Assembly (NCBI GenBank): GCA_913047525.1
Contig: CAJWUS010000026.1
Coordinates: forward strand, 1-13,507
DNA length: 13,507 nucleotides
Reading direction: 5' to 3'
From: an uncultured Flavobacteriales bacterium
GTDB taxonomy: Bacteria > Bacteroidota > Bacteroidia > Flavobacteriales > BACL11
This document shows, in pieces, positions 1 through 7,660 of the stretch (position 1 is its first letter; each line of letters opens with the position of its first letter). The notes beneath the pieces are model-generated. The model saw only the letters and a program-made list of their open reading frames with translations, did no database searches and was not told the origin of the DNA. A program made the position numbers and the translations under genes.

Positions 1-950
1 AATACCATAAAATTAACTCCAAAAATTGTATCTGGTCTTGTAGTAAAAACTTCTATTTTATCTTCCATATCTTCAATCTTAAAACTTACGGAAGCCCCTT
101 TAGATTTTCCAATCCAATTTTTTTGTATCTCTTTTATTGATTCTGACCAATCAACAGTATCCAATCCACTAATCAATCTGTCAGCATATGCGGTGATTCT
201 TAATGACCACTGCTTCATTAATTTTTGTTCTACATGGAAACCTCCTCTTTCAGAAACTCCATCTTTTACCTCATCATTAGCAAGTACAGTCCCTAATCCT
301 TCACACCAATTTACCCAAGTATCTGACAAAAATGCTAATCTATAATTCAATAATATTTTTTCTTGTTCTGTTTCTGAAAAATTATTCCAATCATCTGCAG
401 AAAATTGTGGAGTATTTTCATCACAAACTGCATTAGATTTTTTATTCCCGTTTTTATCAAAATCTGAAATTAATTCTGAAATTCGTATCGCTTTATCTTC
501 ATTATTACAATAATAAGAATCAAAAAGTTGTTTAAAAATCCACTGGGTCCATTTGTAATAATTGGGATCGGAAGTTTGAACTTCTCTACTCCAATCATAA
601 GAGAATCCTATCTGATTTAATTGTTTCCTGTATCTTTCAATATTATCTTTTGTTGCAATAGATGGATGAATTCCTGTTTGAATTGCGTATTGCTCTGTTG
701 GTAATCCAAAGGAATCAAATCCCATTGGATGAAGGACATTAAATCCTTTCAATCTTTTATAACGAGCAAAAACATCAGAAGCAATATAACCTAGTGGATG
801 CCCAACATGTAGGCCTGCCCCAGAAGGATAAGGGAACATATCCAAAACATAATATTTTTCTTTTGAAGAATCCTCAAAAACCTTATATGTTTCATTTTTT
901 CTCCAATAATCTTGCCATTTTTTTTCTATCTCCAAAAAATTATAATCCAT
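1..950 (-). CDS. leuS: Leucyl-tRNA synthetase, N-terminal part (runs off left edge)
   Basis: Class I aminoacyl-tRNA synthetase that charges tRNA-Leu with leucine in the cytoplasm. About 316 residues are visible, from the ATG at 948-950 to the window edge, with no stop or frameshift. The HIGH-type ATP motif is HVGH at residues 48-51, after a [11 protein letters not shown] stretch. The [17 protein letters not shown] block follows. The segment with [25 protein letters not shown] matches, from memory, the Bacteroidota form of LeuRS. It has no zinc-binding cysteine pairs there. The editing-domain motif TTRPDTIFG lies at about residues 303-311. The rest of the editing domain, the KMSKS loop and the anticodon domain lie outside the window. 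It is divergent from ftsX and has a good -7 promoter element 20 bases upstream of its start. The identification is firm. Confidence 0.96.
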   Translation of the reverse strand, partial: MDYNFLEIEKKWQDYWRKNETYKVFEDSSKEKYYVLDMFPYPSGAGLHVGHPLGYIASDVFARYKRLKGFNVLHPMGFDSFGLPTEQYAIQTGIHPSIATKDNIERYRKQLNQIGFSYDWSREVQTSDPNYYKWTQWIFKQLFDSYYCNNEDKAIRISELISDFDKNGNKKSNAVCDENTPQFSADDWNNFSETEQEKILLNYRLAFLSDTWVNWCEGLGTVLANDEVKDGVSERGGFHVEQKLMKQWSLRITAYADRLISGLDTVDWSESIKEIQKNWIGKSKGASVSFKIEDMEDKIEVFTTRPDTIFGVNFMV

Positions 951-970
951 TTAAATTTTTTAAGTTGTGG

Positions 971-978
971 CAAAGTTA
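971..978 (-). promoter_or_regulatory. Putative leuS promoter, -7 element TAACTTTG
   Basis: Read on the minus strand this is TAACTTTG followed by C, an exact match to the Bacteroidota -7 consensus TAnnTTTG. Transcription would start near 964-967 and give a leader of about 15 bases before the leuS ATG. I see no clear TTG -33 element at the usual spacing. Confidence 0.5.
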
Positions 979-1001
979 AAGAAATACTGAATGTATTTTT
1001 T

Positions 1002-1009
1002 TATTTTTG
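1002..1009 (+). promoter_or_regulatory. Possible ftsX operon promoter, -7 element TATTTTTG
   Basis: TATTTTTG fits TAnnTTTG and sits 26 bases before the ftsX ATG, which suits a short leader. The surrounding DNA is T-rich, so a chance match is likely, and no -33 TTG is visible. Confidence 0.28.
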
Positions 1010-1035
1010 GCATTTGATATGAATATTTAAAATCT

Positions 1036-1896
1036 ATGTCATTAAAGAATAAAATAAAATCCTCTTCCATGTCTATAGTGATAAGTATGTCATTAGTGCT
1101 TTTTGTACTAGGAATACTAGGGTTTTTACTTATTAATGCTAACCGACTTTCCAATCATGTAAAACAAAATATTGGTTTTTCGGTAATGATAAAAGAAGGG
1201 GTGAAAGATGTAGATATTATGCAATTGCAGAAGTTAATTGATTCAAAAGCATATTCTTTGGCAACTGATTGGGTAAGTAAAGAAGATGCCGCCACCGAAC
1301 TTCAAGAGCAGTTAGGAGAAGATTTTATTTCTTTTTTGGGCTATAATCCTCTATTGGAATCTATCGATATAAAGCTAAAAGCAACTTATGCCAACCCGGA
1401 TAGCTTGCTTGTTTTACAGGAAGAACTAACAAAAAATGACTTAATTCATGAGGTATTTTACCAAAAAGATTTAATAGAAAAAATAAGCAAAAATATGCGG
1501 AAAATGAGCATTTTTCTGCTTTCTTTTTTCTTTTTACTTTTTATCATTTCTTTTACACTTATCAATAATACCATCCGTATTTCTGTTTATTCTAAGCGGT
1601 TTTTAATTCGTACTATGAAATTGGTTGGAGCAACCAATAAATTCATAAAAGGCCCGTTTTTATCTGATAGCATTTACAATGGTGTATATAGTTCACTTGT
1701 TACAATTTGTATGTTGCTTGCTGTTTTTCAGCTTTTGCAAAGCGATATGCCTGATTTTCTAAATATTCAGGATTTAAAAAGTATGGGTATTATTTTTGCT
1801 AGTATATTTGTGGCTGGAATTTTATTTACTTGGCTCTCTACTTTCTTTGCGCTAAGGAAATACCTTAGAATAAAAGAAAGTGAAATTTATTTATAA
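1036..1896 (+). CDS. ftsX: Cell division protein FtsX (ABC-transporter-like permease)
   Basis: FtsX is the membrane partner of the ATPase FtsE. In the bacteria studied, the FtsEX complex sits at the septum and controls peptidoglycan hydrolases. The 286 residues show the family layout: a short basic N terminus, one membrane segment at about 14-34, an extracytoplasmic domain at about 35-155, then three membrane segments at about 157-179, 214-236 and 250-272. The MKLVGATNKFIKGPF stretch just after the second segment is the typical FtsX permease signature. There is no ftsE next door; the Bacteroidota usually keep it elsewhere. It is the first gene of a tight plus-strand run and ends two bases before the DUF3098 gene. 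The start follows the family length and the divergent leuS gene. Confidence 0.93.
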   Translation: MSLKNKIKSSSMSIVISMSLVLFVLGILGFLLINANRLSNHVKQNIGFSVMIKEGVKDVDIMQLQKLIDSKAYSLATDWVSKEDAATELQEQLGEDFISFLGYNPLLESIDIKLKATYANPDSLLVLQEELTKNDLIHEVFYQKDLIEKISKNMRKMSIFLLSFFFLLFIISFTLINNTIRISVYSKRFLIRTMKLVGATNKFIKGPFLSDSIYNGVYSSLVTICMLLAVFQLLQSDMPDFLNIQDLKSMGIIFASIFVAGILFTWLSTFFALRKYLRIKESEIYL

Positions 1897-1898
1897 TT

Positions 1899-2138
1899 AT
1901 GAAAGAAAAAAATAATTTAGACTTTGCATTTAAAAAACAGAACTACATGTTACTGCTTGTAGGGATTACCCTTATTTGTGCTGGGCTTTTACTAATGATT
2001 GGTGGTGGGTCAAATGATCCGACTGTTTTTAGCGATAAAATATTCGATTTGCAAAGATTAACTCTTGCGCCAATTCTAATTGCTGCTGGCTTTATTGTTG
2101 AGATTTTTGCAATAATGCACAAACCAAAACAGAAGTAA
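1899..2138 (+). CDS. DUF3098 small membrane protein of unknown function
   Basis: A 79-residue protein of the DUF3098 family, recognised by the FAFKKQNYMLLLVGITLI start, the IGGGSNDPTVFSDKIF middle and the LTLAPILIAAGFIVEIFAIM end. It has two hydrophobic segments, at about residues 16-35 and 54-73, separated by a short polar loop with the GGGSNDP turn, and a basic C terminus (HKPKQK). It is therefore probably a two-pass inner-membrane protein. No function is established that I know of. It sits between ftsX (2-base gap) and uppP (3-base gap), an arrangement widely kept in Bacteroidota, so co-transcription and a role in envelope or division are plausible but only inferred. Confidence 0.88.
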   Translation: MKEKNNLDFAFKKQNYMLLLVGITLICAGLLLMIGGGSNDPTVFSDKIFDLQRLTLAPILIAAGFIVEIFAIMHKPKQK

Positions 2139-2141
2139 TAA

Positions 2142-2954
2142 ATGGAGATTCTAAGATCTATTATTCTTGGAATTATTCAAGGATTAACTGAGTTTTTGCC
2201 TGTAAGTAGTAGCGGACATTTGGAAATTGCAAAATGTATTTTCCCTTCTGAAGTTCTAGCAAAAGAAAGTATGCTTATGACAGTGGTCTTGCATTTTGCT
2301 ACTGCCTTTTCCATTATTTTTATTTTCCGAAAAGATATTGTGGAAATTTTTTCTGGGCTTTTTCAATTTAAAAATAATGAGAGTTTTTGGTTTTCTGTAA
2401 AAATTGTACTTTCCATGATTCCAGCTGTTGTTGTTGGTTTGTTTTTTGAAAGTGAAATTGAGGCACTATTTGGTGGGCAATTAATTTTAGTTGGGAGTAT
2501 GTTACTAATAACTGGCGCATTACTTTTTTTAGCGGACAAAGCAAAACATGCAGAAAAAAATGTTGGGATTAAAAATGCAATACTCATTGGCATCTCGCAA
2601 GCCATAGCTATAATGCCTGGAATTTCCCGTTCAGGGGCCACAATTTCTACGGCTGTTCTTTTAGGGATAGATAAAGAAAAATCGGCACGCTTTTCCTTTT
2701 TAATGGTTGTGCCATTAATATTTGGAAAAATGGCAAAAGATATATTCTCTGGGAAAATAAGTTATGAAAGCAGCTCTTTCATTCCGCTAATAGTCGGTTT
2801 TATTTTCGCTTTCATTACTGGCCTAATTGCTTGCAAATGGATGATAAAATTAGTAAAAAATAGTCAGCTAAAATACTTTGCCTATTATTGTTTTATAGTA
2901 GGTGTTTTGGCCATTCTTCTTTTTGCATATAAGCAATTCCCTTGTCAGAGCTAG
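2142..2954 (+). CDS. uppP: Undecaprenyl-diphosphatase UppP (BacA family)
   Basis: Integral membrane phosphatase that converts undecaprenyl diphosphate to the monophosphate, renewing the lipid carrier for peptidoglycan and surface polysaccharide assembly; it can also give bacitracin resistance. The 270 residues are largely hydrophobic. The two family motifs are intact: QGLTEFLPVSSSGH at residues 13-26, with the (E/Q)xxxE pair Q13/E17 and H26, and PGISRSGAT from residue 159, with the active-site arginine R163. The ATG at 2142 places the first motif at the usual distance from the N terminus. It follows the DUF3098 gene by 3 bases, and its end overlaps the probable truB start by 13 bases, which suggests one transcript and perhaps translational coupling. 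Confidence 0.96.
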   Translation: MEILRSIILGIIQGLTEFLPVSSSGHLEIAKCIFPSEVLAKESMLMTVVLHFATAFSIIFIFRKDIVEIFSGLFQFKNNESFWFSVKIVLSMIPAVVVGLFFESEIEALFGGQLILVGSMLLITGALLFLADKAKHAEKNVGIKNAILIGISQAIAIMPGISRSGATISTAVLLGIDKEKSARFSFLMVVPLIFGKMAKDIFSGKISYESSSFIPLIVGFIFAFITGLIACKWMIKLVKNSQLKYFAYYCFIVGVLAILLFAYKQFPCQS

Positions 2955-3661
2955 CCTCAAGTAAGATAAATAAGGACACAGATTTTTTGTCTGGAGCTTT
3001 ATTACTTATTAACAAGCCAGCAGAATGGACATCTTTTGATGTGGTAAAAAAAATAAGAAATCTAATAAAGAAAAAACTGCACCTAAAAAAGATAAAAGTA
3101 GGGCATGCTGGAACGCTAGATCCACTAGCTACTGGACTACTTATTGTTTGCACAGGAAAATTTACCAAAAGAATTGATGAAATTCAAGGACAAAAAAAAA
3201 CCTATACTGGCAATCTTATTTTGGGAGGTGCAACGCCTAGTTATGATTTGGAAACTGAAGTAAATCAAACTTTTGAAACTTCCCATATTACAAAAGAATC
3301 ATTAGAAGAAGCGGCTAAACAATTTGTTGGAAAAATAAATCAAATTCCTCCCATTTTTTCAGCTTTAAAAAAAGATGGAAAACGCTTATACAAGCTAGCT
3401 CGAAAAAATAAAGAAATAAAATTGGAAAGCCGAAAAGTAACTATTCACAGCTTTAAAATTATAGATCTAAATATGCCAATAGTTAGCTTCAAAATAGCGT
3501 GTGGCAAGGGTACTTATATCCGCTCCATTGCAAATGATTTTGGGAGGGCCTTAAATAGTGGTGCACACTTATCTAAATTATGTAGAACAGAAATTGGAGA
3601 ATACAACTTAAAAGATTCTTTTTCTCTTAATGAAGTAGAAGATAAAATCAAACTTATATAA
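2942..3661 (+). CDS. truB: tRNA pseudouridine(55) synthase TruB
   Basis: Makes pseudouridine 55 in the T-loop of tRNAs. The catalytic motif GHAGTLDPLATGLL is present with the nucleophile Asp60, preceded by LLINKPAEWTSFDVVKKI at about residues 21-38. A conserved KGTYIRSIANDFG block lies in the second half. At 239 residues it fits the short TruB form common in this phylum, and I see no clear C-terminal PUA domain. No in-frame ATG precedes the conserved core. The TTG at 2942 is chosen because it keeps the DFLSG segment that aligns with other Bacteroidota TruB N termini. A second TTG at 2987 would leave only two residues before the core. The chosen start lies inside the end of uppP. Confidence 0.94.
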   Translation: MSELASSKINKDTDFLSGALLLINKPAEWTSFDVVKKIRNLIKKKLHLKKIKVGHAGTLDPLATGLLIVCTGKFTKRIDEIQGQKKTYTGNLILGGATPSYDLETEVNQTFETSHITKESLEEAAKQFVGKINQIPPIFSALKKDGKRLYKLARKNKEIKLESRKVTIHSFKIIDLNMPIVSFKIACGKGTYIRSIANDFGRALNSGAHLSKLCRTEIGEYNLKDSFSLNEVEDKIKLI

Positions 3662-3664
3662 CCC

Positions 3665-3695
3665 TTGACTTCAGCCTTTGAATATAGTATATTCG
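3665..3695 (+). promoter_or_regulatory. Putative queA promoter: TTG, 20-base spacer, TATATTCG
   Basis: TTG at 3665-3667 is followed, 20 bases on, by TATATTCG at 3688-3695. This is the Bacteroidota -33/-7 layout with one mismatch to TAnnTTTG. The predicted transcript start near 3700 lies between truB and the queA ATGs. The -7 element overlaps a perfect 15-base palindrome, GAATATAGTATATTC (3680-3694). Confidence 0.45.
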
Positions 3696-3719
3696 CACCT
3701 AAAAATCAATCCTCAAGCT

Positions 3720-4790
3720 ATGAAATCACAAATAATGAAATACAAACTTTCGCACTTTGTTTTTAACTTACCAAAAGGGCGAAAAGCAACAACTCCGGCA
3801 AAAAATAGAGATGAATCAAAATTGATGGTTCTTCACCGAGAAAGCGGGGAAATTAAGCATAAAAAATTCAAAGATATTATAGATTATTTTGATGAAGGAG
3901 ATGTGATAATTTTGAACAACACCAAAGTTTTTCCTGCCCGACTTTTCGGAAATAAAGAAAAAACAGGAGCAAGAATTGAAGTATTTCTACTAAGAGAATT
4001 AAATAAAGAAAGTCGGCTTTTTGATGTATTGGTGGATCCCGCAAGAAAAATAAGAATCGGTAATAAGCTCTATTTTGGAGAAGAGGATGAGCTGATTGCG
4101 GAAGTAATTGACAATACAACATCAAGAGGAAGAACCCTGCGTTTTTTGTTTGATGGTTCTTATGATGAGTTTAAGGAAACATTAACCAGACTAGGGCAAA
4201 CACCCCTGCCTAAATATATAAATAGAAAGCCAACAGAGGAAGATGATAAAAGGTACCAAACCATTTATGCAAAGCATAGTGGATCAATTGCAGCACCTAC
4301 TGCTGGTTTGCATTTTAGTCGAGAACTAATGAAACGACTGGAAATAAAAGGAATAAATTTTGCTGAGGTTACCCTTCATGTTGGTCTTGGTACTTTTAGG
4401 GAAGTAGAAGTAGAAGATCTTTCAAAACATAAAATGGATTCGGAAGAAATAAATATAACACAAACTGCTGCAAATGTTATTAATACAGGGCTTGATAATA
4501 ATAAAAGAATTTGTGCAGTGGGGACTACTTCTGTTAGAACAGTTGAAAGCTCTGTTACTACTCAAAATAGAATAGTCCCTTTTGATGGTTGGACCAATAA
4601 ATTTATTTTTCCTCCATACGATTTCAGGATTCCGACTTGTATGCTAACTAATTTTCATTTACCAAAATCTACTTTGATGATGCAAATCAGTGCTTTTGCC
4701 GGACATAATTTTACAATGAAAGCATATAAAGAAGCTGTAAAGAAGAAATACAACTTTTACACTTATGGGGATGCCATGTTAATTTTATAA
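3720..4790 (+). CDS. queA: S-adenosylmethionine:tRNA ribosyltransferase-isomerase QueA
   Basis: Transfers and rearranges the ribosyl part of S-adenosylmethionine onto 7-aminomethyl-7-deazaguanine in tRNA, giving epoxyqueuosine, the next-to-last step of queuosine synthesis. Family blocks are clear: [82 protein letters not shown], then [19 protein letters not shown] near the C terminus. From this ATG the protein is 356 residues. An ATG five codons later (3735) gives 351 residues and also fits, since [13 protein letters not shown] resembles usual QueA starts. An upstream TTG (3678) would start before the likely transcript start and is rejected. ispD begins one base after the stop. Confidence 0.95.
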   Translation: MKSQIMKYKLSHFVFNLPKGRKATTPAKNRDESKLMVLHRESGEIKHKKFKDIIDYFDEGDVIILNNTKVFPARLFGNKEKTGARIEVFLLRELNKESRLFDVLVDPARKIRIGNKLYFGEEDELIAEVIDNTTSRGRTLRFLFDGSYDEFKETLTRLGQTPLPKYINRKPTEEDDKRYQTIYAKHSGSIAAPTAGLHFSRELMKRLEIKGINFAEVTLHVGLGTFREVEVEDLSKHKMDSEEINITQTAANVINTGLDNNKRICAVGTTSVRTVESSVTTQNRIVPFDGWTNKFIFPPYDFRIPTCMLTNFHLPKSTLMMQISAFAGHNFTMKAYKEAVKKKYNFYTYGDAMLIL

Positions 4791-4791
4791 G

Positions 4792-5442
4792 ATGAAAAGA
4801 GTTGCTTTAATAGTTGCTGGAGGAAAAGGGGAGCGCATGAATACGAAAACCCCAAAACAGTTTTTATTACTAAATAGTTTACCCATTTTAATGCACACCT
4901 TAAATGCTTTTTCACATTTAGATAAAATTATTTTAGTGCTTCCACAAACTCAAATTGAAAATTGGAAAGCGCTTTGTAAACAGTATAATTTCTCTCTAAA
5001 ACATAGTACAATTGCAGGTGGAATAAATCGTTTTGGATCTGTAAAAAATGGTTTAAAAAAAGTGGATGATAATAGTATTGTTGCTATTCATGATGGGGTG
5101 CGACCACTTGTTTCCGAACATCTAATTGACAAACTAATTTCTGCAACGAAAAAGAGAATCGGAGTTGTGCCGGTTGTATCGATAAAAGATTCTCTGCGAA
5201 AAGTAGATGGGAATAGTAGCAAATCGGTAAGTAAAAGTAATTTGTATAAAGTGCAAACGCCTCAATGCTTTTTTGCTAGCACCATTAAGGATGCCTACAA
5301 ACAAAATTTTTCACTCTTTTTTACAGATGATGCCTCTGTTTTGGAAAGTAATGGAGGAAAAATAAACACTATTTTAGGAGAAGAAAAAAACCTAAAAATT
5401 ACTACTGAAGAGGATTTGAAGGTTGCTGAATTTTTACGCTAA
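4792..5442 (+). CDS. ispD: 2-C-methyl-D-erythritol 4-phosphate cytidylyltransferase IspD
   Basis: Couples methylerythritol phosphate to CTP, giving CDP-methylerythritol, the third step of the MEP isoprenoid pathway. The 216 residues carry the nucleotide-binding start ALIVAGGKGERM with Arg15, then PKQFLLL with Lys22, matching the catalytic Arg20/Lys27 pair of the E. coli enzyme. AIHDGVRPLVS follows, with Asp101 and Arg104, then VQTPQCF and a DDASVLE stretch. Nothing essential looks lost. The ATG is one base after the queA stop, so it is very likely co-transcribed and coupled. Its last nine bases overlap the end of the opposing amidohydrolase gene. Related CDP-ribitol-forming enzymes (TarI) share this fold, but the context and motifs favour IspD. 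Confidence 0.92.
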   Translation: MKRVALIVAGGKGERMNTKTPKQFLLLNSLPILMHTLNAFSHLDKIILVLPQTQIENWKALCKQYNFSLKHSTIAGGINRFGSVKNGLKKVDDNSIVAIHDGVRPLVSEHLIDKLISATKKRIGVVPVVSIKDSLRKVDGNSSKSVSKSNLYKVQTPQCFFASTIKDAYKQNFSLFFTDDASVLESNGGKINTILGEEKNLKITTEEDLKVAEFLR

Positions 5443-6567
5443 AACCCTAACAAAACTCCCCTCAATAATCTTCATGCCTTCCAAATGTTGAATTAAATTC
5501 ACCCCAGGAACTTTTCCTTTTTCTAAGCTGCCTAATTTTTCAAAACCAAGGGCTTCTGCTCCATTTTTAGATGCTATTTTAAGCAGTATACTCATATCAA
5601 AATTAGAATTTTCTTGCACAACTAAAAGCTCTTCCAAAATAGAAAGGGAATTATTAGAAGCCAAACTATCTGTTCCAACACAAAGTTTATCAGTGTCAAA
5701 AATGGAATAGTCTGGCAAAGCATTTTCAATATACAAATTTGCTTTTGGGCAAGTACAGTAATAGTGTTCAGTTAAATCTTCTTTTTTAGCAAAGGTATTA
5801 TGCACTAAAAGTATTTTTTTGTTTTCTAATTCTTGTAAAATATCAATTGATTTTTTTCTTGTTTGCCAAATTTCTTCACTTGCATTTACACCCTTTAGCC
5901 AATCAAAAAAAGCACCCTCCTTATTTTCAAAAAGCTGATTTTCCTCTTTTGTTTCTTGCATATGAATGGTGAGTAATTCATCTTTTTCATCAAAATGATT
6001 TACAATTTCTTGTGCTAATTTTGTCGGCACTGAAAAAGGTGCGTGCGGCATAATGCTTGCTTTTCCCCCAATTGCTCTAAATTGATTTCTTATTTGTATA
6101 GCATTCTTTATTGTGTCTCTAATTTTATTCTCATGCACCTGAAAAGTTTCAATAAAATTGTAGTAAGTTAAATTACTTTTCTGCTTTTGTAAAAGCGTAT
6201 CAGTTGTATTACAAATATCTCCAACTCCAACTATTCCATTAGCAATCATTTGCTGTTCTGCTTTCTCAATTGCATACTGAATGTCTTCTTTTTCAAACTC
6301 ATTTCTTTGCTGAATAGCTCCTATAAAATCCAAAAAACCTTTCCCTTTTTCCGCAACTCCTTGTAAATGGCTCAGTTCCAAATGACAATGTGCATTTACA
6401 AATCCTGGACACAAAATACCCTCAAAAACCTCCAATTGTTCTGGCGGAACTTCTGCTCTATTTTCAATAATTGCGATAACTTCCCCCTTATCAGAAATTT
6501 GCAATACTCCTTCCTTTATTGGTGCAATGTGCAATTGATATAAATAATCGGCCGTTAAAAATCGCAT
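5434..6567 (-). CDS. Metal-dependent amidohydrolase / deaminase (substrate unknown)
   Basis: A 377-residue TIM-barrel amidohydrolase of the cytosine/adenosine deaminase-like group. Visible metal and catalytic residues are HCH at 60-62 (in PGFVNAHCHLELSH), His175 (MPHAPFS), His202 and Glu205 (HMQE), His256 (VHNTF) and Asp300 (GTDSLASN). All are present, so it should be an active hydrolase or deaminase of a purine-like or other cyclic amine. Candidates are aminodeoxyfutalosine, methylthioadenosine/adenosylhomocysteine or guanine-type substrates; the sequence alone does not decide. The ATG at 6565-6567 is chosen because MRFLTADY resembles relatives and leaves room for the divergent rlmN promoter. 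An open extension to 6801 would run antisense through rlmN. Its 3' end overlaps ispD tail to tail by nine bases. Confidence 0.9.
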   Translation of the reverse strand: MRFLTADYLYQLHIAPIKEGVLQISDKGEVIAIIENRAEVPPEQLEVFEGILCPGFVNAHCHLELSHLQGVAEKGKGFLDFIGAIQQRNEFEKEDIQYAIEKAEQQMIANGIVGVGDICNTTDTLLQKQKSNLTYYNFIETFQVHENKIRDTIKNAIQIRNQFRAIGGKASIMPHAPFSVPTKLAQEIVNHFDEKDELLTIHMQETKEENQLFENKEGAFFDWLKGVNASEEIWQTRKKSIDILQELENKKILLVHNTFAKKEDLTEHYYCTCPKANLYIENALPDYSIFDTDKLCVGTDSLASNNSLSILEELLVVQENSNFDMSILLKIASKNGAEALGFEKLGSLEKGKVPGVNLIQHLEGMKIIEGSFVRVLA

Positions 6568-6571
6568 AGCA

Positions 6572-6579
6572 CAAAAGTA
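6572..6579 (-). promoter_or_regulatory. Putative amidohydrolase promoter, -7 element TACTTTTG
   Basis: Read on the minus strand, TACTTTTG matches TAnnTTTG and ends only 5 bases before the ATG, so the mRNA would be leaderless or nearly so. A TTTG on the same strand lies 23 bases upstream, within the rlmN -7 region, and could serve as the -33 element at the long end of the usual spacing. Confidence 0.42.
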
Positions 6580-6594
6580 AGGAATCTGAATTAC

Positions 6595-6602
6595 TATCTT
6601 TG
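6595..6602 (+). promoter_or_regulatory. Putative rlmN promoter, -7 element TATCTTTG
   Basis: TATCTTTG followed by CAAA is a perfect Bacteroidota -7 element, 8 bases before the rlmN ATG. Transcription would start about 6607-6609, leaving a leader of only a few bases. No -33 TTG is seen at the standard distance. Confidence 0.5.
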
Positions 6603-6610
6603 CAAACCAA

Positions 6611-7651
6611 ATGAAAGAAAAAATAGACATACGAAATATTAGTGTAGAAGACTTGCGTACATTTTGTGCCGAGCATAAATTACCCAAATTTAGAGCAGGG
6701 CAAATTGAGGAATGGTTGTGGAAAAAACGCGCTACCTCTTTTGATGAAATGACTTCTTTATCTAAAGATATGCGTAATTTGTTTGGGGAGCATTTTTGCA
6801 TTAATCCTATAAAAATTCACAAGGGAGAAAGAAGTATAGATGGCACTATCAAATACAGCTTACAGCTACACGATAAATTATTGGTTGAGGGGGTTTTAAT
6901 TCCTTCCAAAAAGAGAATAACTGCTTGCATTTCTTCACAAGTTGGTTGCAGTTTAGATTGTACATTTTGTGCTACTGGGACATTAAAATTAGAAAGAAAT
7001 TTAACTGCTGCCGAAATATATGACCAAGTTTTCATCCTAAATGAAGAGTCCGTTTCTAACTTTGGCAAATCACTGTCTAATATTGTGTATATGGGGATGG
7101 GTGAGCCACTCTTGAACTACAACAATATGTTGGAGAGTATCCGCCTTATCACCACTGAAAAAGGAATGGGAATGTCGCCAAAAAGGATTACTGTTTCTAC
7201 CGCAGGAATTGCTAAAATGATAATGAAACTAGCAGATGACAAGGTAAGGTTTAACTTGGCTATTTCCCTTCATAGTTCAAATGATGAAACAAGGAGCAAG
7301 CTTATGAGTTTAAATGATTCCGTTCCTTTGCAAGAACTTAGAGATGCCATTCGATATTTTTATGATAAGACTAATCGCAGAATTACCTATGAATATATAT
7401 TCTTTAAAGGAATTAATGATAATGTGAATGACGCAAAAGGGTTGGCTAATTTTTGCAAAGTAAGCCCTTGTAAAATTAACTTAATTGAATACAATACAGT
7501 GGAAGGTTCCCCTTATGAAAAATCGACTAATAAAGTCACTGAAAACTTTATATCTTACCTAGAAGAAAAGAACTTGATTGTAAATTTAAGGAAAAGCAAA
7601 GGCAAAGATATTAATGCCGCTTGTGGACAATTAGTAAACAAACTCGAATAA
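6611..7651 (+). CDS. rlmN: Dual-specificity 23S rRNA A2503 / tRNA A37 methyltransferase RlmN
   Basis: Radical SAM enzyme that puts a methyl group on C2 of adenosine 2503 in 23S rRNA and, in the bacteria tested, of adenosine 37 in some tRNAs. The iron-sulfur cluster motif CxxxCxxC is GCSLDCTFCATG with Cys113, Cys117 and Cys120. The C-terminal catalytic Cys338 lies in NAACGQL. YMGMGEPLLN, ITVSTAGI and NLAISLHSS are further family blocks. An N-terminal helical domain (KFRAGQIEEWLWKK) precedes the radical SAM core. At 346 residues it is of normal length. The methyl-carrying cysteine sits within the barrel, so RlmN is favoured over the close relative Cfr. It is followed by a 75-base gap before the polyprenyl synthase. 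Confidence 0.96.
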   Translation: MKEKIDIRNISVEDLRTFCAEHKLPKFRAGQIEEWLWKKRATSFDEMTSLSKDMRNLFGEHFCINPIKIHKGERSIDGTIKYSLQLHDKLLVEGVLIPSKKRITACISSQVGCSLDCTFCATGTLKLERNLTAAEIYDQVFILNEESVSNFGKSLSNIVYMGMGEPLLNYNNMLESIRLITTEKGMGMSPKRITVSTAGIAKMIMKLADDKVRFNLAISLHSSNDETRSKLMSLNDSVPLQELRDAIRYFYDKTNRRITYEYIFFKGINDNVNDAKGLANFCKVSPCKINLIEYNTVEGSPYEKSTNKVTENFISYLEEKNLIVNLRKSKGKDINAACGQLVNKLE

Positions 7652-7660
7652 CTTTTAAAC

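Noticed and set aside
960..1154. Minus-strand open frame between leuS and ftsX
   Set aside because: It covers the leuS promoter region and the conserved ftsX start on the opposite strand, and its sequence is low in complexity.
3678..3719. TTG start giving queA a 14-residue longer N terminus
   Set aside because: It overlaps the likely -7 element and lies upstream of the predicted transcript start; the extra residues do not resemble QueA N termini.
6568..6801. In-frame N-terminal extension of the amidohydrolase
   Set aside because: It would run antisense through the first 190 bases of rlmN and across both predicted promoters, and it shows no family similarity. The start at 6567 gives the normal length and N terminus.
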